This document shows, piece after piece, positions 8,150 through 17,202 of a stretch of 64,000 bases of DNA. Numbering within the stretch: the stretch's first letter is position 1; every line of letters begins with the position of its first letter. A model generated the notes under the pieces. It saw only the letters and a list, made by a program, of their open reading frames with translations, searched no databases and was not told the DNA's origin. The stretch comes from Algihabitans albus. GTDB lineage: Bacteria > Pseudomonadota > Alphaproteobacteria > Kiloniellales > DSM-21159. The DNA lies in assembly GCF_003572205.1 (NCBI RefSeq), contig NZ_QXNY01000004.1:558548-622547 (forward strand), given 5' to 3'. Position numbers and translations under genes: made by a program.

Positions 8150-9273
8150 ACGACGGTCTCTCCGTCGCCGCAACCGGCTTCCGCGACGCCTACGGTCTTG
8201 GCGATACGCCGGAGCAAGCGATCGAAGCTGCGATGGCACGGCTCGGCCAGCCGGCCGAGGCCGGCGGACTCGGCATCGTCTATGTCAACGAAGCGATGTG
8301 GCCGCTGCAGGGCCGACTCGTCCCGCTGCTGCGGCAGCGGACCGGCGTGTCGCGCTGGATCGGCACGGTCGGCGGCGGGATCATCGCCGGACCGCGCGAG
8401 TTCTACGACCGTCCCGCCGTCGCTTTGATGGTCGCGGATCTGACCGACGATCTCGTGCAGGTCATCGAACCCGACAGGCCGCCGCCGCGGTCCCCCGGGC
8501 TCGGGATCGTGCACGGCGACCCGCGCAGTCTGGAGGTGACCGAGGGCTTGATGGCCCTGGCCGGAGCCGAATCCTATCTTGTCGGCGGCCTGGCGGGCGG
8601 TTCGGATCGCTTCGTCACCTTCGGCGAACGGCTCCACGACGCCCCGCAGGGTCACGGCCTGTCGGGCGCGATCCTGGATCGCGCCCTGCCCGTCGCCGTC
8701 GGTCTCAGCCAAGGCTGTTCGCCGGTTGGGCCGGTGCGTCGAATCACCTCGGCCGAGCGCAATGTCGTCGCGACCCTCGACGAACGTCCGGCGCTGGAGG
8801 TCCTGAAGGAAGATGTCGGCGAACTGCTGGCGCGCGACCTGCGCCGCGCGGCTGGCTACATTCATGTGGCTTTTCCGCTGCAGAACTCCGACCGCTCCGA
8901 CTATCTGGTTCGCAATCTTGTGGGGATCGATGCGGAGCGCGGTCTGATCGCGGTCGGCGAGCCGGTCGAACCGGGCCGGGCCATGGTCTTCGTCCGCCGC
9001 GATCCGGCCAGTGCCCGGAAGGACCTGGAGCGCATGCTGAGCGAAACGCTGGCGCGTGCCGACAGCGTACCGAGGGCCGCACTTTATTTCTCCTGCGTGG
9101 CGCGCGGACGCAGCCTCTTCGGCCAAGAGGGGTTGGAGGCAACGCTCGTGCAGGAGGCGCTGGCACGCGCCGGCGGCGGAGCCGAGGTACCGATGATCGG
9201 TTTCTTCGGCAACGGCGAGATTTGTCACGACCGCCTCTACGGCTACACCGGCGTTCTGACGCTGTTTCTTTAG
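8146..9273 (+). CDS. FIST domain (FIST_N + FIST_C) protein
   Basis: A 375-aa soluble protein with an N-terminal FIST domain (about residues 30-220; GIVYVNEAMWPL, then IGTVGGGIIAG) and a C-terminal FIST_C domain (about residues 230-355), ending with IGFFGNGEICHDRLYGYTGVLTLF. The GFFGNGEI-type motif is the family hallmark. FIST domains are predicted small-ligand (possibly amino acid) sensors often fused to signalling modules. Here the domain stands alone with no kinase, cyclase or receptor part. The start overlaps the esterase stop by ATGA, which implies a shared function that is not described. Confidence 0.88.
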   Translation: MNDGLSVAATGFRDAYGLGDTPEQAIEAAMARLGQPAEAGGLGIVYVNEAMWPLQGRLVPLLRQRTGVSRWIGTVGGGIIAGPREFYDRPAVALMVADLTDDLVQVIEPDRPPPRSPGLGIVHGDPRSLEVTEGLMALAGAESYLVGGLAGGSDRFVTFGERLHDAPQGHGLSGAILDRALPVAVGLSQGCSPVGPVRRITSAERNVVATLDERPALEVLKEDVGELLARDLRRAAGYIHVAFPLQNSDRSDYLVRNLVGIDAERGLIAVGEPVEPGRAMVFVRRDPASARKDLERMLSETLARADSVPRAALYFSCVARGRSLFGQEGLEATLVQEALARAGGGAEVPMIGFFGNGEICHDRLYGYTGVLTLFL

Positions 9274-9303
9274 AGGTACCTTTCGACATCGGGGGAAGAG
9301 ACC

Positions 9304-10344
9304 ATGGACTACCGTCCGCTTGGGCGCAGCGGTATCGAGGTGAGCGCGATCTGCCTCGGCACCATGACCTGGGGCACCCAGAACACCGAGCAAGAGGGCT
9401 TTGCTCAAATGGATCTCGCGCGGGAGCGCGGGGTGACCTTCTTCGACGCCGCCGAGATGTATCCTGTACCGCCGTCGGCCGAGACCTACGGCCGGACGGA
9501 GGAGATCGTCGGCAACTGGCTGCAGAGCCGGGCCTGCCGCGACGAGATCGTAGTGGCAACGAAGGTGACGGGGCCCGGTTCGCGCTTTCCCTACATTCGC
9601 GACGGAGCCTGCCGGCTGGACCGCAAGAACATCGAAGCGGCGATCGACACCAGCCTGCAACGGCTGAAAACCGACTACGTCGATCTCTACCAGCTGCATT
9701 GGCCGGACCGCTCGACCAACATCTTCGGCCAGCTCGGTTATCACCCTGACCCCGACGACCAGTCGGTGCCCCTCGCGGAAACGCTGGCCGTGCTGGACGA
9801 TCTGGTCAAGGCCGGAAAGGTGCGGACGGTGGGTCTGTCCAACGAGACGCCCTGGGGCACGATGAGCTTCCTGAAACTCGCCGAGCTGGGCAAGGGTCCG
9901 CGCATGGTGTCGGTCCAGAACCCTTACAGCCTCCTGAATCGCAGTTTCGAAGTCGGCCAAGCCGAAGTGGCGATTCGCGAGGACTGCCGTCTGCTGGCCT
10001 ATGCGCCCATCGCGGCCGGCGTGCTGAGCGGGAAGTATTTGGACGGGGCTCAGCCGGCCGGCGCGCGCCTGACCCTCTACCCGCAGAACAGCCGCTATCG
10101 GACAGCGACGTCCGAGCCGGCCGTGCGCAAGTATGTGGATCTGGCGCGGCGGCACGATCTGAGGCCCGAGGTCATGGCCAACGCTTTCGTCGTTTCGCGG
10201 CCTTTCGCGACCGCCTCCATCGTCGGCGCCACCTCGCTGGAGCAGCTGGAAATCCAGCTTTCCGCTGCCGAGGTGCAGCTTTCGCAAGAGGTTTTGGAGG
10301 GGATCGAAGCGATCCACGCCGAACATACGATTCCCTGCCCCTGA
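9304..10344 (+). CDS. NADP(H)-dependent aldo/keto reductase (Tas-like)
   Basis: A 346-aa AKR-fold oxidoreductase reducing carbonyl compounds with NADPH. The catalytic tetrad is visible: Asp48 (FFDAAEMY), Tyr53, Lys87 (VATKV) and His132 (YQLHWPDR). The GRTEEIVGNWL region and the insert with the phrase NIFGQLGY resemble the E. coli Tas subgroup. The C-terminal NADP pocket includes SIVGATSLEQL. It starts 30 bases after the FIST gene and may share its transcript. The true substrate cannot be told from sequence. Confidence 0.93.
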   Translation: MDYRPLGRSGIEVSAICLGTMTWGTQNTEQEGFAQMDLARERGVTFFDAAEMYPVPPSAETYGRTEEIVGNWLQSRACRDEIVVATKVTGPGSRFPYIRDGACRLDRKNIEAAIDTSLQRLKTDYVDLYQLHWPDRSTNIFGQLGYHPDPDDQSVPLAETLAVLDDLVKAGKVRTVGLSNETPWGTMSFLKLAELGKGPRMVSVQNPYSLLNRSFEVGQAEVAIREDCRLLAYAPIAAGVLSGKYLDGAQPAGARLTLYPQNSRYRTATSEPAVRKYVDLARRHDLRPEVMANAFVVSRPFATASIVGATSLEQLEIQLSAAEVQLSQEVLEGIEAIHAEHTIPCP

Positions 10345-10393
10345 CCCCGACTCTTTGGCCGCAACTCCTGAGCCGCGAAGTCTCGCCCCGGTG

Positions 10394-11644
10394 TTACGAC
10401 CCGTTGCGGAGGGACTGCAGGCCTTGTTCCACGGCCTGGCGACGCGGGTCGTCGCTTGCCAGATTTTCAATCAGGGGCTGCGCCCGCTCCAAGGCATCGA
10501 CAGCCTCGTCGCGCTGGCCGAGCACGGCGTAGGCGCGCGCGAGTCTCAGCCAACCGTCGAGGTCGTCGGGGGTTTCCTCCAAGCGGCTCGCCAGACCCTC
10601 CACCATGCCCTGCACCATCGCCTGGCGCTCTTCCGGGCTCATCTCCTGCGCGGCGTCCATCTGCTCGCGCGTCGGGCCCGGTTGGCTTCCGGACTGGTTT
10701 CCAGCTTGGCCAGGTGGCGCGGATCCAGGGGGTAGGGCCCCGAGCGGCGGTGCGCCGACCGGGGGCAGCCGAGACGCGGTATCGAAGTCGGCGGGCTCGA
10801 GGCCGGCGGAGCGGGCGACTTCGGTCAACCGCGCCATCACCTGTCCGCGTCCGGCGATGTCGGGCGGAAGTTCGCGCAGCAGCCTGGCCCAGGTTTCGAC
10901 GGCTTGGCGTGGTTGGGCCGCCTGCTCGTGCATCACGCCGACATAGTAGATGGCGAGAGGTTCGTTGGGGTTTTGCCGCAAGGCCGCTTCGATCTCCCGA
11001 CGCGCCTCCGGCGTCACCATGCCGTCGGAGGCGGCGATCAGCGTTTCCGCCCGGTTGGCGCGCAGGTCGGACCGATCGAAGCCTCGAGCGATGGCCTCTC
11101 CGTAGGCCTCCGCTGCCTGAAGATAGCGGCCGATTGCCGCGTAGTTGCGCGCCAGGATCTCCCAACCCCGAGGATCGCTCGGGTCTTCGCGCATGCGGTC
11201 CGCCAACTCGGCGATCAGGCGTTCGCGTTCGTTCGACTGTTGCCGCTCCGCTGCGCGCTCGGCGAAGGGCATCGACGGCACGCCGGGAGAACCGAGGCTG
11301 TAAAGGTAGAGGCCGAGAGTCCCGAGCGGCAGCAGAGCTGTCAGTACCATCGCCAAGACTTTGGCCGGCTGACCGGCACCGGCCCGGTCCTGGCGCTGCT
11401 CGGCTTCGGCCGCCTTCAACAGGCGCCGCTCGATCTCCGCTTGAGCCGCGTGAGCCTCGGAGGGGGTGAGGTTGCCGCGCTCCAGTTCACTCGCAACCTC
11501 GGCCAGTTGATCCTTGTAGACCTGCAGGTCGTAGGCGGCGCTGGAAGCCTGACGCTGCGGCCGGCGCAGCAGCGGTCGTAACAACAGGGCAACGACCGAA
11601 GCGGAGAGCGCGGCCGCGGCGGTCCAGAAGATCCAACCGGTCAT
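10394..11644 (-). CDS. ccmI: Cytochrome c biogenesis protein CcmI (apocytochrome chaperone)
   Basis: CcmI holds apocytochrome c at the periplasmic face and hands it to the CcmF/CcmH haem ligation complex. The 416-aa product starts with a membrane helix (residues 3-22) and a second helix near residues 98-117, with a cytoplasmic coiled-coil segment between (YKDQLAEVASELERGNLT), matching CcmI-1. The C-terminal CcmI-2 part has TPR repeats (RGWEILARNYAAIGRYLQAA; WLRLARAYAVLGQRDEA). The region between is rich in Pro/Gly/Gln. It is last in the ccm operon; its ATG overlaps the ccmH stop by 4 bases. Confidence 0.93.
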   Translation of the reverse strand: MTGWIFWTAAAALSASVVALLLRPLLRRPQRQASSAAYDLQVYKDQLAEVASELERGNLTPSEAHAAQAEIERRLLKAAEAEQRQDRAGAGQPAKVLAMVLTALLPLGTLGLYLYSLGSPGVPSMPFAERAAERQQSNERERLIAELADRMREDPSDPRGWEILARNYAAIGRYLQAAEAYGEAIARGFDRSDLRANRAETLIAASDGMVTPEARREIEAALRQNPNEPLAIYYVGVMHEQAAQPRQAVETWARLLRELPPDIAGRGQVMARLTEVARSAGLEPADFDTASRLPPVGAPPLGALPPGSAPPGQAGNQSGSQPGPTREQMDAAQEMSPEERQAMVQGMVEGLASRLEETPDDLDGWLRLARAYAVLGQRDEAVDALERAQPLIENLASDDPRRQAVEQGLQSLRNGS

Positions 11645-12183
11645 GCGTCGTCTTTGTTGAGCAGGCGGTTCAGCCGCGCGCGTTCGGCCGCCGTCAGGGG
11701 CTCCGCCACCTCCGCCGCCTTGGGCCGGCGCAGAAGGTAGACGCCGGCGCCGATGGCGCCCAGGACCAGAACGACGGCGGGGCCGTACCAGAGCAGATAG
11801 GTCTCCGGCTTGATCGGCGGTTTCATCAGCACGTAGTCGCCGTAGCGCGCCTGCAGGTAGCTCAAGACCTGACCGTCGCCGTCGCCGGCGACCAGCCTTT
11901 CGCGTACCACAAGACGCATCTGTCGCGCGATCTCGGCGTTCGAGGAATCGATCGACTCGTTCTGGCAGACAACACAGCGCAGATCCTTGGAAAGCGCGCG
12001 GGCGCGTGCCTCCAGGGCCGGATCGTTGAGGATTTCGTCCGGCATCAGCGCCGAGACCGGCGACACCAGCAGCAGGGCGACGACGGCGGCGGCGAGTCCT
12101 CCGACGGTCCGCCCGAAGATCTCCCGGAGAGTTCCGGCGATGTCTCGTCCGGCGTTTCGGACGGCAAACAGTTCGCGCATCAT
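11641..12183 (-). CDS. ccmH: Cytochrome c biogenesis protein CcmH (thiol oxidoreductase)
   Basis: CcmH/CycL reduces the CXXCH cysteines of apocytochrome c for haem attachment. The 180-aa protein has an N-terminal signal or anchor helix, the invariant LRCVVCQNESIDSSNA motif with Cys70 and Cys73, MRLVVRERL and LQARYGDYVLMKPP, then a C-terminal membrane helix (VVLVLGAIGAGVYLLRR). An extra 25 residues precede the anchor, so a later start is possible. Its start overlaps the ccmG stop by 4 bases and its stop overlaps ccmI. Confidence 0.95.
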   Translation of the reverse strand: MMRELFAVRNAGRDIAGTLREIFGRTVGGLAAAVVALLLVSPVSALMPDEILNDPALEARARALSKDLRCVVCQNESIDSSNAEIARQMRLVVRERLVAGDGDGQVLSYLQARYGDYVLMKPPIKPETYLLWYGPAVVLVLGAIGAGVYLLRRPKAAEVAEPLTAAERARLNRLLNKDDA

Positions 12184-12722
12184 TTTCGTGCCTCCTCGAC
12201 CGCCGGCAGGATCATCGACTCGACTTCCGAGGGGTGGATCGGGCCCACATGGCGGTAGCGGATCCGCCCCGTGCCGTCGATCACGAAGGTCTCCGGAACG
12301 CCGGTCAGCCCCCAGTCCAGACTGGTGCGGCCCTCTGGGTCGGCGCCAATCCGGCTATAGGGGTTGGTCAAGTCGTCCAGAAAGCGGACGGCATCCTCGG
12401 GCTTGTCCTGATAATTGATGCCGACCAGCCGGATACCCTCCTCCTGGTTCAGGCGGACCAGGATCGGGTGCTCGGCCCGGCAGGGCACGCACCAGGACGC
12501 GAAGACGTTGACCAGCGTCACTTCGCCTGTCGCAAGGTCGCCGCTCGAGAGGCCCGGTGTGTCGATCCCGGCAATCGGCGGCAACGCGAACTCGGGTGCC
12601 GGCCGGTCGATCAAGGCCGAAGGCAACCTACTCGGGTCACGACCGCTATCCAGTGCCCACCAGAAGGCGACGCCGGCGCCGCAGAAGATGACCAGCGGCA
12701 GAAGATACAGGAGGTAGCGCAT
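12180..12722 (-). CDS. ccmG: Thioredoxin-like DsbE/CcmG (cytochrome c maturation)
   Basis: Membrane-anchored periplasmic thioredoxin that keeps apocytochrome cysteines reduced. The 180-aa product has an N-terminal anchor (residues 3-23), the mature start FALPPIAG, and the active-site VNVFASWCVPCRAEHP with Cys78 and Cys81. The family acidic patch and cis-proline region (TGVPETFVIDGTGRIRY) follow. It fits DsbE in length and motif. It is 25 bases downstream of ccmF and overlaps ccmH by ATGA. Confidence 0.95.
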   Translation of the reverse strand: MRYLLYLLPLVIFCGAGVAFWWALDSGRDPSRLPSALIDRPAPEFALPPIAGIDTPGLSSGDLATGEVTLVNVFASWCVPCRAEHPILVRLNQEEGIRLVGINYQDKPEDAVRFLDDLTNPYSRIGADPEGRTSLDWGLTGVPETFVIDGTGRIRYRHVGPIHPSEVESMILPAVEEARK

Positions 12723-12747
12723 AAAGACCCTTGTTGCTCTGCCGGGA

Positions 12748-14742
12748 CTACTCTGCCGGCTGCATGACCGGGCCGGCGGGGACCTTGGTCCGGCGTGGCG
12801 CCCCGACCCGCAGACGCCGGTCGCTGAGAGACACGATCCCGCCCAGCATCATCACCAGCGAGCCGAGCCAGAGGAAGGGCACCAGCGGTTCGTAGTAGAT
12901 CCGCACGGTCCAGCCTTCGCCCTGCTCTTCCTTGTCCCCGATCACGGCATAGAGATCCGCCAGCCATCGGGTGTGGATCGCCGCCTCGGTCGTCGGCATG
13001 TTGGCGACCGGATAGATTCGCTTCTCCGGCGTCATGAGGGCGATGACTTCACCGTTGCCGTCGCGCACCGTGAAGCTTGCCGTTTCCGACAGGAAGTTCG
13101 GTCCCGGCAGGCGTTCCACGCCTTCGAAGGTGAAGCTGTAGCCGGCGACATCCTTGCTCTCGCCGGGCTGCATGACGGAGATGCTCTCCACCTTCCAGGC
13201 GGTCGAGCCGATCATGCCGGCGATGGCGATGGCAAGGCCCCCATGGGCCAGCGCCGTACCGTACTGTGAGCGTGGCAAGCCCCGCGCCCGCGACCAGGAA
13301 TCCCTAAAGGGCGCGCGGAACAGCTTGGTCTTGGCCGCCAGATCGGTAAAGGCGGCGACGAAGAGCCAGGCCGCGAGGCCGAGTGCCAGGGCCGCAAGCA
13401 GAGGCCCGCCGTTTTGCAGGTAGAGCGTGCCCAACCCGACGACGAGCGCGACGGCCGCCGCGACCTTCAGCCGGCTCAGCACGCCGGCCATGTCGGTGCG
13501 TTTCCAGGCCATCATCGGCCCGAAACCCATGACGAAGACCAGTGGCAGCATCAGCGGCACGAAGGTCATGTTGAAGAAGGGCGGACCCACGGTAACCAAA
13601 CCGCCGCCGACCGCGTCGAGAATCAGCGGGTAGAGCGTTCCGATCAGAATCGTCGCCGTGGCGGTCGCGAGCAGCAGGTTGTTCATGACCAGCCCACCCT
13701 CGCGACTGATCGGCGCGAAGAGACCGCCGGGTTTGAGGGTCGGCGCCCGGATCGCGAAAAGGGTCAGCGAGCCGCCGATCACGATGATCAGCATCATCAG
13801 AATATAGAGACCGCGCTCGGGATCGCTGGCGAAGGCATGAACCGAGGTCAGCAGTCCGGAGCGCACGATGAAGGTGCCGAGCAACGACAGCGAGAAGGTC
13901 AGAATTGCCAAGAGGATGGTCCAGACCTTCAGGGCGTCGCGCTTCTCCACCACCACAGCCGAATGCAGCAGTGCGGTGCCCAAGAGCCAAGGCATGAAGG
14001 AGACGTTCTCGACCGGATCCCAGAACCACCAGCCGCCCCAGCCAAGCTCGTAGTAGGCCCACCAGCTGCCCAGCGCGATGCCGCCGGTCAGGAAGACCCA
14101 GGCGGCCAGGGTCCAGGGTCGCACCCAGCGCGCCCAGGCGGCATCGACCTTGCCTTCCAGCAGCGCCGCGATGGCGAAGGCGAAGGCGATCGAGAAGCCG
14201 ACGTAGCCGAGGTAGAGCATTGGCGGATGGAACGCGAGGCCCGGATCCTGCAGGAGCGGATTCAGGTCCTGGCCGTCGAGCGGCGGCGGAAAGACCCGCT
14301 CGAAGGGATTGGAGGTGAAGAGGGTGAAGGAGATGAAGCCGATTCCGATCAGCCCCTGAACGCCGATCACCCGTGCCTTGAGGCTTGGCGGGAGGTTGCC
14401 GCCGAACAACGCGACGGCGCCGCCGAAGACCGCCAGGATCAGGATCCACAGCAGCATCGAGCCTTCGTGATTCCCCCAGACGCCGGTGATCTTGTAGAGC
14501 ATTGGCTTAGCGGAATGGGAGTTGGCGACGACGTTCATCACGGTGAAGTCGCTGACCACGTAGGCGTAGGTCAGGGCGGCGAAGGAGACCGCCGTGAGAA
14601 AGAGCTGGGCGACGGCTGCCGGGCTGGCCGTCGCCATCCAGGCGGCACTGCCGCGCTGTGCGCCCCACAGCGGCACGACCGTCTGCACGCTGGCGACGAG
14701 CAATGCCAGGATCAGGGCGAAATGGCCGAGTTCGGGGATCAT
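12748..14742 (-). CDS. ccmF: Haem lyase subunit CcmF
   Basis: Large polytopic membrane protein that ligates haem from holo-CcmE to apocytochrome c. I start it at 14742 (664 aa) because AAGGA lies about ten bases upstream and MIPELGHFALILALLV is the normal N terminus. The frame stays open for 35 more codons upstream, but those do not look like CcmF. Key features are NHEGSMLLW, the periplasmic tryptophan-rich WWD loop GWGGWWFWDPVENVSFMPW (about residues 234-252) and HGG near residue 500. The C-terminal DUF-type domain ends with a membrane helix. Length is typical. Confidence 0.96.
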   Translation of the reverse strand: MIPELGHFALILALLVASVQTVVPLWGAQRGSAAWMATASPAAVAQLFLTAVSFAALTYAYVVSDFTVMNVVANSHSAKPMLYKITGVWGNHEGSMLLWILILAVFGGAVALFGGNLPPSLKARVIGVQGLIGIGFISFTLFTSNPFERVFPPPLDGQDLNPLLQDPGLAFHPPMLYLGYVGFSIAFAFAIAALLEGKVDAAWARWVRPWTLAAWVFLTGGIALGSWWAYYELGWGGWWFWDPVENVSFMPWLLGTALLHSAVVVEKRDALKVWTILLAILTFSLSLLGTFIVRSGLLTSVHAFASDPERGLYILMMLIIVIGGSLTLFAIRAPTLKPGGLFAPISREGGLVMNNLLLATATATILIGTLYPLILDAVGGGLVTVGPPFFNMTFVPLMLPLVFVMGFGPMMAWKRTDMAGVLSRLKVAAAVALVVGLGTLYLQNGGPLLAALALGLAAWLFVAAFTDLAAKTKLFRAPFRDSWSRARGLPRSQYGTALAHGGLAIAIAGMIGSTAWKVESISVMQPGESKDVAGYSFTFEGVERLPGPNFLSETASFTVRDGNGEVIALMTPEKRIYPVANMPTTEAAIHTRWLADLYAVIGDKEEQGEGWTVRIYYEPLVPFLWLGSLVMMLGGIVSLSDRRLRVGAPRRTKVPAGPVMQPAE

Positions 14743-14874
14743 GCCTGCAACGTCCTTCCTGCCTGGGCTAGAGCAACCCGCCTGGGGCGGAGGCGGAGTG
14801 CTCCAAGCTCTGTAATCGATCAATTTCCTGCTGCCGGATGCGGTCACCCGACGGCGCGTCGATCTTGACTGTCG

Positions 14875-15333
14875 CTACCTTGGCGGTGCCTCGCCGCTTT
14901 CCGGACGCCACTGGCCCGAGGCCTGCAGAGCTTCCGCCACTTCGGTCGGCATGTAGTTCTCGTCATGGCGCGCCAGCACTTCGCGGGCGACGAACGTTGT
15001 TCCGTCGTCGCCGATCGAGCCTTGTGCGACCACGCCCTGCCCCTCGCGGAAGAGGTCCGGCAGGATGCCGTCGTAGGTGACGGGGATCGCATTGGCCAAG
15101 TCGGTCACGCGGAAAGAGACATGATTGTCTGCGAGCTGCTGCACCGACCCTTCCTCAACCAGACCGCCGATCCGCACGTATTGATCGGGCGACAGGCCTT
15201 TTTCGGTGATATCGGTCGGCGAGTAGAAGAAAACGAGATTGTCCTGGAAGGCGGTCAGCACGAGTGCGGTCGCCGTGCCCAGCGACAGCATGCCAAGGAT
15301 CGCGATCTGGAGTCGGCGACGCTTGCGGGTCAC
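14875..15333 (-). CDS. ccmE: Haem chaperone CcmE
   Basis: CcmE binds haem covalently in the periplasm and carries it to CcmF. The 152-aa protein has an N-terminal membrane anchor (residues 9-29), an OB-fold (IRIGGLVEEG-like strand, VTYDGILPDLFREGQGVVAQG) and the haem-binding LARHDENYMP with His123 and Tyr127. The ATG overlaps the ccmD stop. About 130 bases separate it from ccmF, the widest gap in the 3' half of the operon; I see no terminator there. Confidence 0.96.
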   Translation of the reverse strand: MTRKRRRLQIAILGMLSLGTATALVLTAFQDNLVFFYSPTDITEKGLSPDQYVRIGGLVEEGSVQQLADNHVSFRVTDLANAIPVTYDGILPDLFREGQGVVAQGSIGDDGTTFVAREVLARHDENYMPTEVAEALQASGQWRPESGEAPPR

Positions 15334-15533
15334 GAGGGGGCCTCCTGGCCTATGGTGTCTCGGCGGCGGCGCGGACTGGCTGCCCGCAGAACCTCCAGGC
15401 GCTGCTCGCGTTGACGGAGTTCCCGCCGCGAGGCGACGAAGAAGTAGAGCATCACCGCCGCGGCCAGTCCGAAGCAGGGCCAGACGAAGGGCGCGTAACC
15501 GCCCATGTCGAGATAGGTCAGCAAAGCCTCCAT
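15330..15533 (-). CDS. ccmD: Haem exporter protein CcmD
   Basis: A 67-aa single-helix membrane protein that assists release of holo-CcmE from the CcmABC complex. The layout is characteristic: short N terminus with MGGYAPFVWPCFGLAAAVM running into one membrane helix (about residues 13-33), then a charged tail RRELRQREQRLE. The ATG at 15533 is five bases after the ccmC stop and its stop overlaps ccmE. Confidence 0.92.
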   Translation of the reverse strand: MEALLTYLDMGGYAPFVWPCFGLAAAVMLYFFVASRRELRQREQRLEVLRAASPRRRRDTIGQEAPS

Positions 15534-15537
15534 GGCC

Positions 15538-16299
15538 CTAGCGCGCCTCCGTCCCGGCGGCGCCGAGCGCGCGCAGGCGCGCAGCCAGCAGCTCGCTCTT
15601 CGTTCGCAGGATAAGAACCACCACGAAGTAGAGCGTGAAGGCCAGGGCCATGAGGCCCAGCGGCCAGAGCATGGATTCGTGGACCGCCGGCGTGCCGATG
15701 CGCGAGACGCTGGCGGGCTGGTGCAGGGTATTCCACCAATCGACCGAAAACTTGATGATCGGCAGGTTGACCACGCCGACGAGGCAAAGCAGCGATGCGG
15801 ACTTCTGTCCGCGCTCCGCATTCTCGAAAGCGTTCATCAGGGCCATGTAGCCGAGATAGAGAAAGAACAGGATCAGCACAGAGGTCAGGCGGGCATCCCA
15901 GACCCACCAGGTGCCCCACATCGGCTTGCCCCAGAGACTGCCCGTCGCCAGCGCCAAGAACGTAAAGGCCGCTCCGATCGGCGCCGCCGCCTTGGCGGTG
16001 ATCACGCCGAGCGGGTGTCGCCAGATCAGGTAGCTGGCCGAGCCGGCGGCCATGCTGGCGTACACGAACAGCGCCATCCAGGCGGCCGGCACATGGACAT
16101 ACATGATCCGTACCGTCTCGCCCTGCTGATAGTCGGCTGGCGAGGCGAAGAGAGCCAGGTAAAGCCCGGCGGCCAGACTGATCACCAAGCCGCCAAGTGC
16201 CCAGGGATAGACGATGTCCGCCGCACGCATAAAGCGCGCCGGATTGGCGAAACGGTGCAGCGAACGACTTTCGCTGGCGGTCGTAGCTGCGCGACTCAC
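15538..16299 (-). CDS. ccmC: Haem exporter/haem handling protein CcmC
   Basis: CcmC loads haem onto CcmE. It is a six-helix membrane protein with the WWD motif WGTWWVWDARLTS and two periplasmic histidine sites (YVHVPAAW and VHESMLWP). I place the start at the GTG at 16299 (253 aa), with a weak GGTGGA site upstream, since normal CcmC is about 245 aa. An ATG at 16404 would add 35 basic, unconserved residues and is less likely. About 230 bases then separate it from ccmB. Confidence 0.93.
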   Translation of the reverse strand: MSRAATTASESRSLHRFANPARFMRAADIVYPWALGGLVISLAAGLYLALFASPADYQQGETVRIMYVHVPAAWMALFVYASMAAGSASYLIWRHPLGVITAKAAAPIGAAFTFLALATGSLWGKPMWGTWWVWDARLTSVLILFFLYLGYMALMNAFENAERGQKSASLLCLVGVVNLPIIKFSVDWWNTLHQPASVSRIGTPAVHESMLWPLGLMALAFTLYFVVVLILRTKSELLAARLRALGAAGTEAR

Positions 16300-16530
16300 G
16301 GGGTCAGGTCCACCAAAGGAGGTTCGATCCGTTTCCGTCCTGCTTCGCGCCGCTTGCCACTGCTTATTCTGCGCAGCGCGATGCGATTTTCTTTTTGCCG
16401 CCATAACATGACCAGCGAAACACCACAGGTCTAGAGCAGCAGGGTCAATTCTGTGCGAACAAATCGCTGGAGGCCAGCCTTATCGCGCTGGAATCCGGCA
16501 CAAATCCGGCTATTTTGTACCGCCGGCCCG

Positions 16531-17202
16531 CTACTCGACAGATTGCCGCAGGGCCGCCGCGCCGGCAAAGGCCGCGAGCGGCAAGGTCGCTGCCAGGATC
16601 GCGCCCAGCAGCAGCAGATGCGGTTCGGGCGCGAAGCCCTGAAGTCTGGCATCCACGGCCGAAACTCCGAAGATCAGAACGGGAACATAGAGTGGTAGCA
16701 CCAGCAATGGCACCAGGACCCCGCCGCGCCGGGCGCCCAAGGCCATGGCGGCACCGATCGCGCCGATCAGGCTGAGGCTGGGCGTTCCCAGTGCCATCGC
16801 CGCCATCAGCACCGTGTAGCCCTCGGGTGGCAGGCCGTAGAGCAAGCCGATCAGTGGCGTCGCCGCCAGCAACGGCAAGCCGGTGGTCAGCCAATGGGCC
16901 AGGACCTTTGCCAGCACGACGATCTCCAGCGGCAACGGTGCCTGAGCCAGGAGCTCTAGATTGCCATCCTCGTAGTCGGCCAGGAACAGCCGCTCCAGCG
17001 ACAGCAGCACGGCGAGCAGGGCCGTCACCCAGACGATGCCGGGCGCGATCCGCGCCAGCAGATTCGGCTCCGGTCCCAAGCCGAAGGGGAAGAGCGCCGC
17101 CGTTAGCACGAAGAACAGAACCACCGTAAGGGCGTCGCCGCGCTGACGCAGGGCGAGGCGCAGGTCGCGGGCGATCACCGCGGTCAGCGGGCCGCCTACC
17201 AA
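16531..17202 (-). CDS. ccmB: Haem exporter permease CcmB
   Basis: Membrane permease partner of CcmA in the CcmABCD release complex. The 223-aa product has about six helices; family segments include RDLRLALRQRGDALTVVLFF, PGIVWVTALLAVLLSLERLF, EDGNLELL and LVLPLYVPVLIFG. The best start is a TTG at 17202 preceded by GGAGG with 7 bases spacing. It lies inside the last codons of ccmA, giving a 7-base overlap. A GTG seven codons downstream is the alternative. Confidence 0.92.
   Translation of the reverse strand: MVGGPLTAVIARDLRLALRQRGDALTVVLFFVLTAALFPFGLGPEPNLLARIAPGIVWVTALLAVLLSLERLFLADYEDGNLELLAQAPLPLEIVVLAKVLAHWLTTGLPLLAATPLIGLLYGLPPEGYTVLMAAMALGTPSLSLIGAIGAAMALGARRGGVLVPLLVLPLYVPVLIFGVSAVDARLQGFAPEPHLLLLGAILAATLPLAAFAGAAALRQSVE

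Noticed and set aside
7984-10470. An 828-codon minus-strand open frame opposite the esterase, FIST and reductase genes
   Set aside because: It overlaps three recognisable genes on the other strand, has no domain, and its composition is that of a shadow frame.
13414-14868. A 484-codon plus-strand open frame opposite ccmF
   Set aside because: It is antisense to a fully conserved CcmF gene and is dominated by Gln/Glu/Arg/Gly, as expected of a shadow frame.
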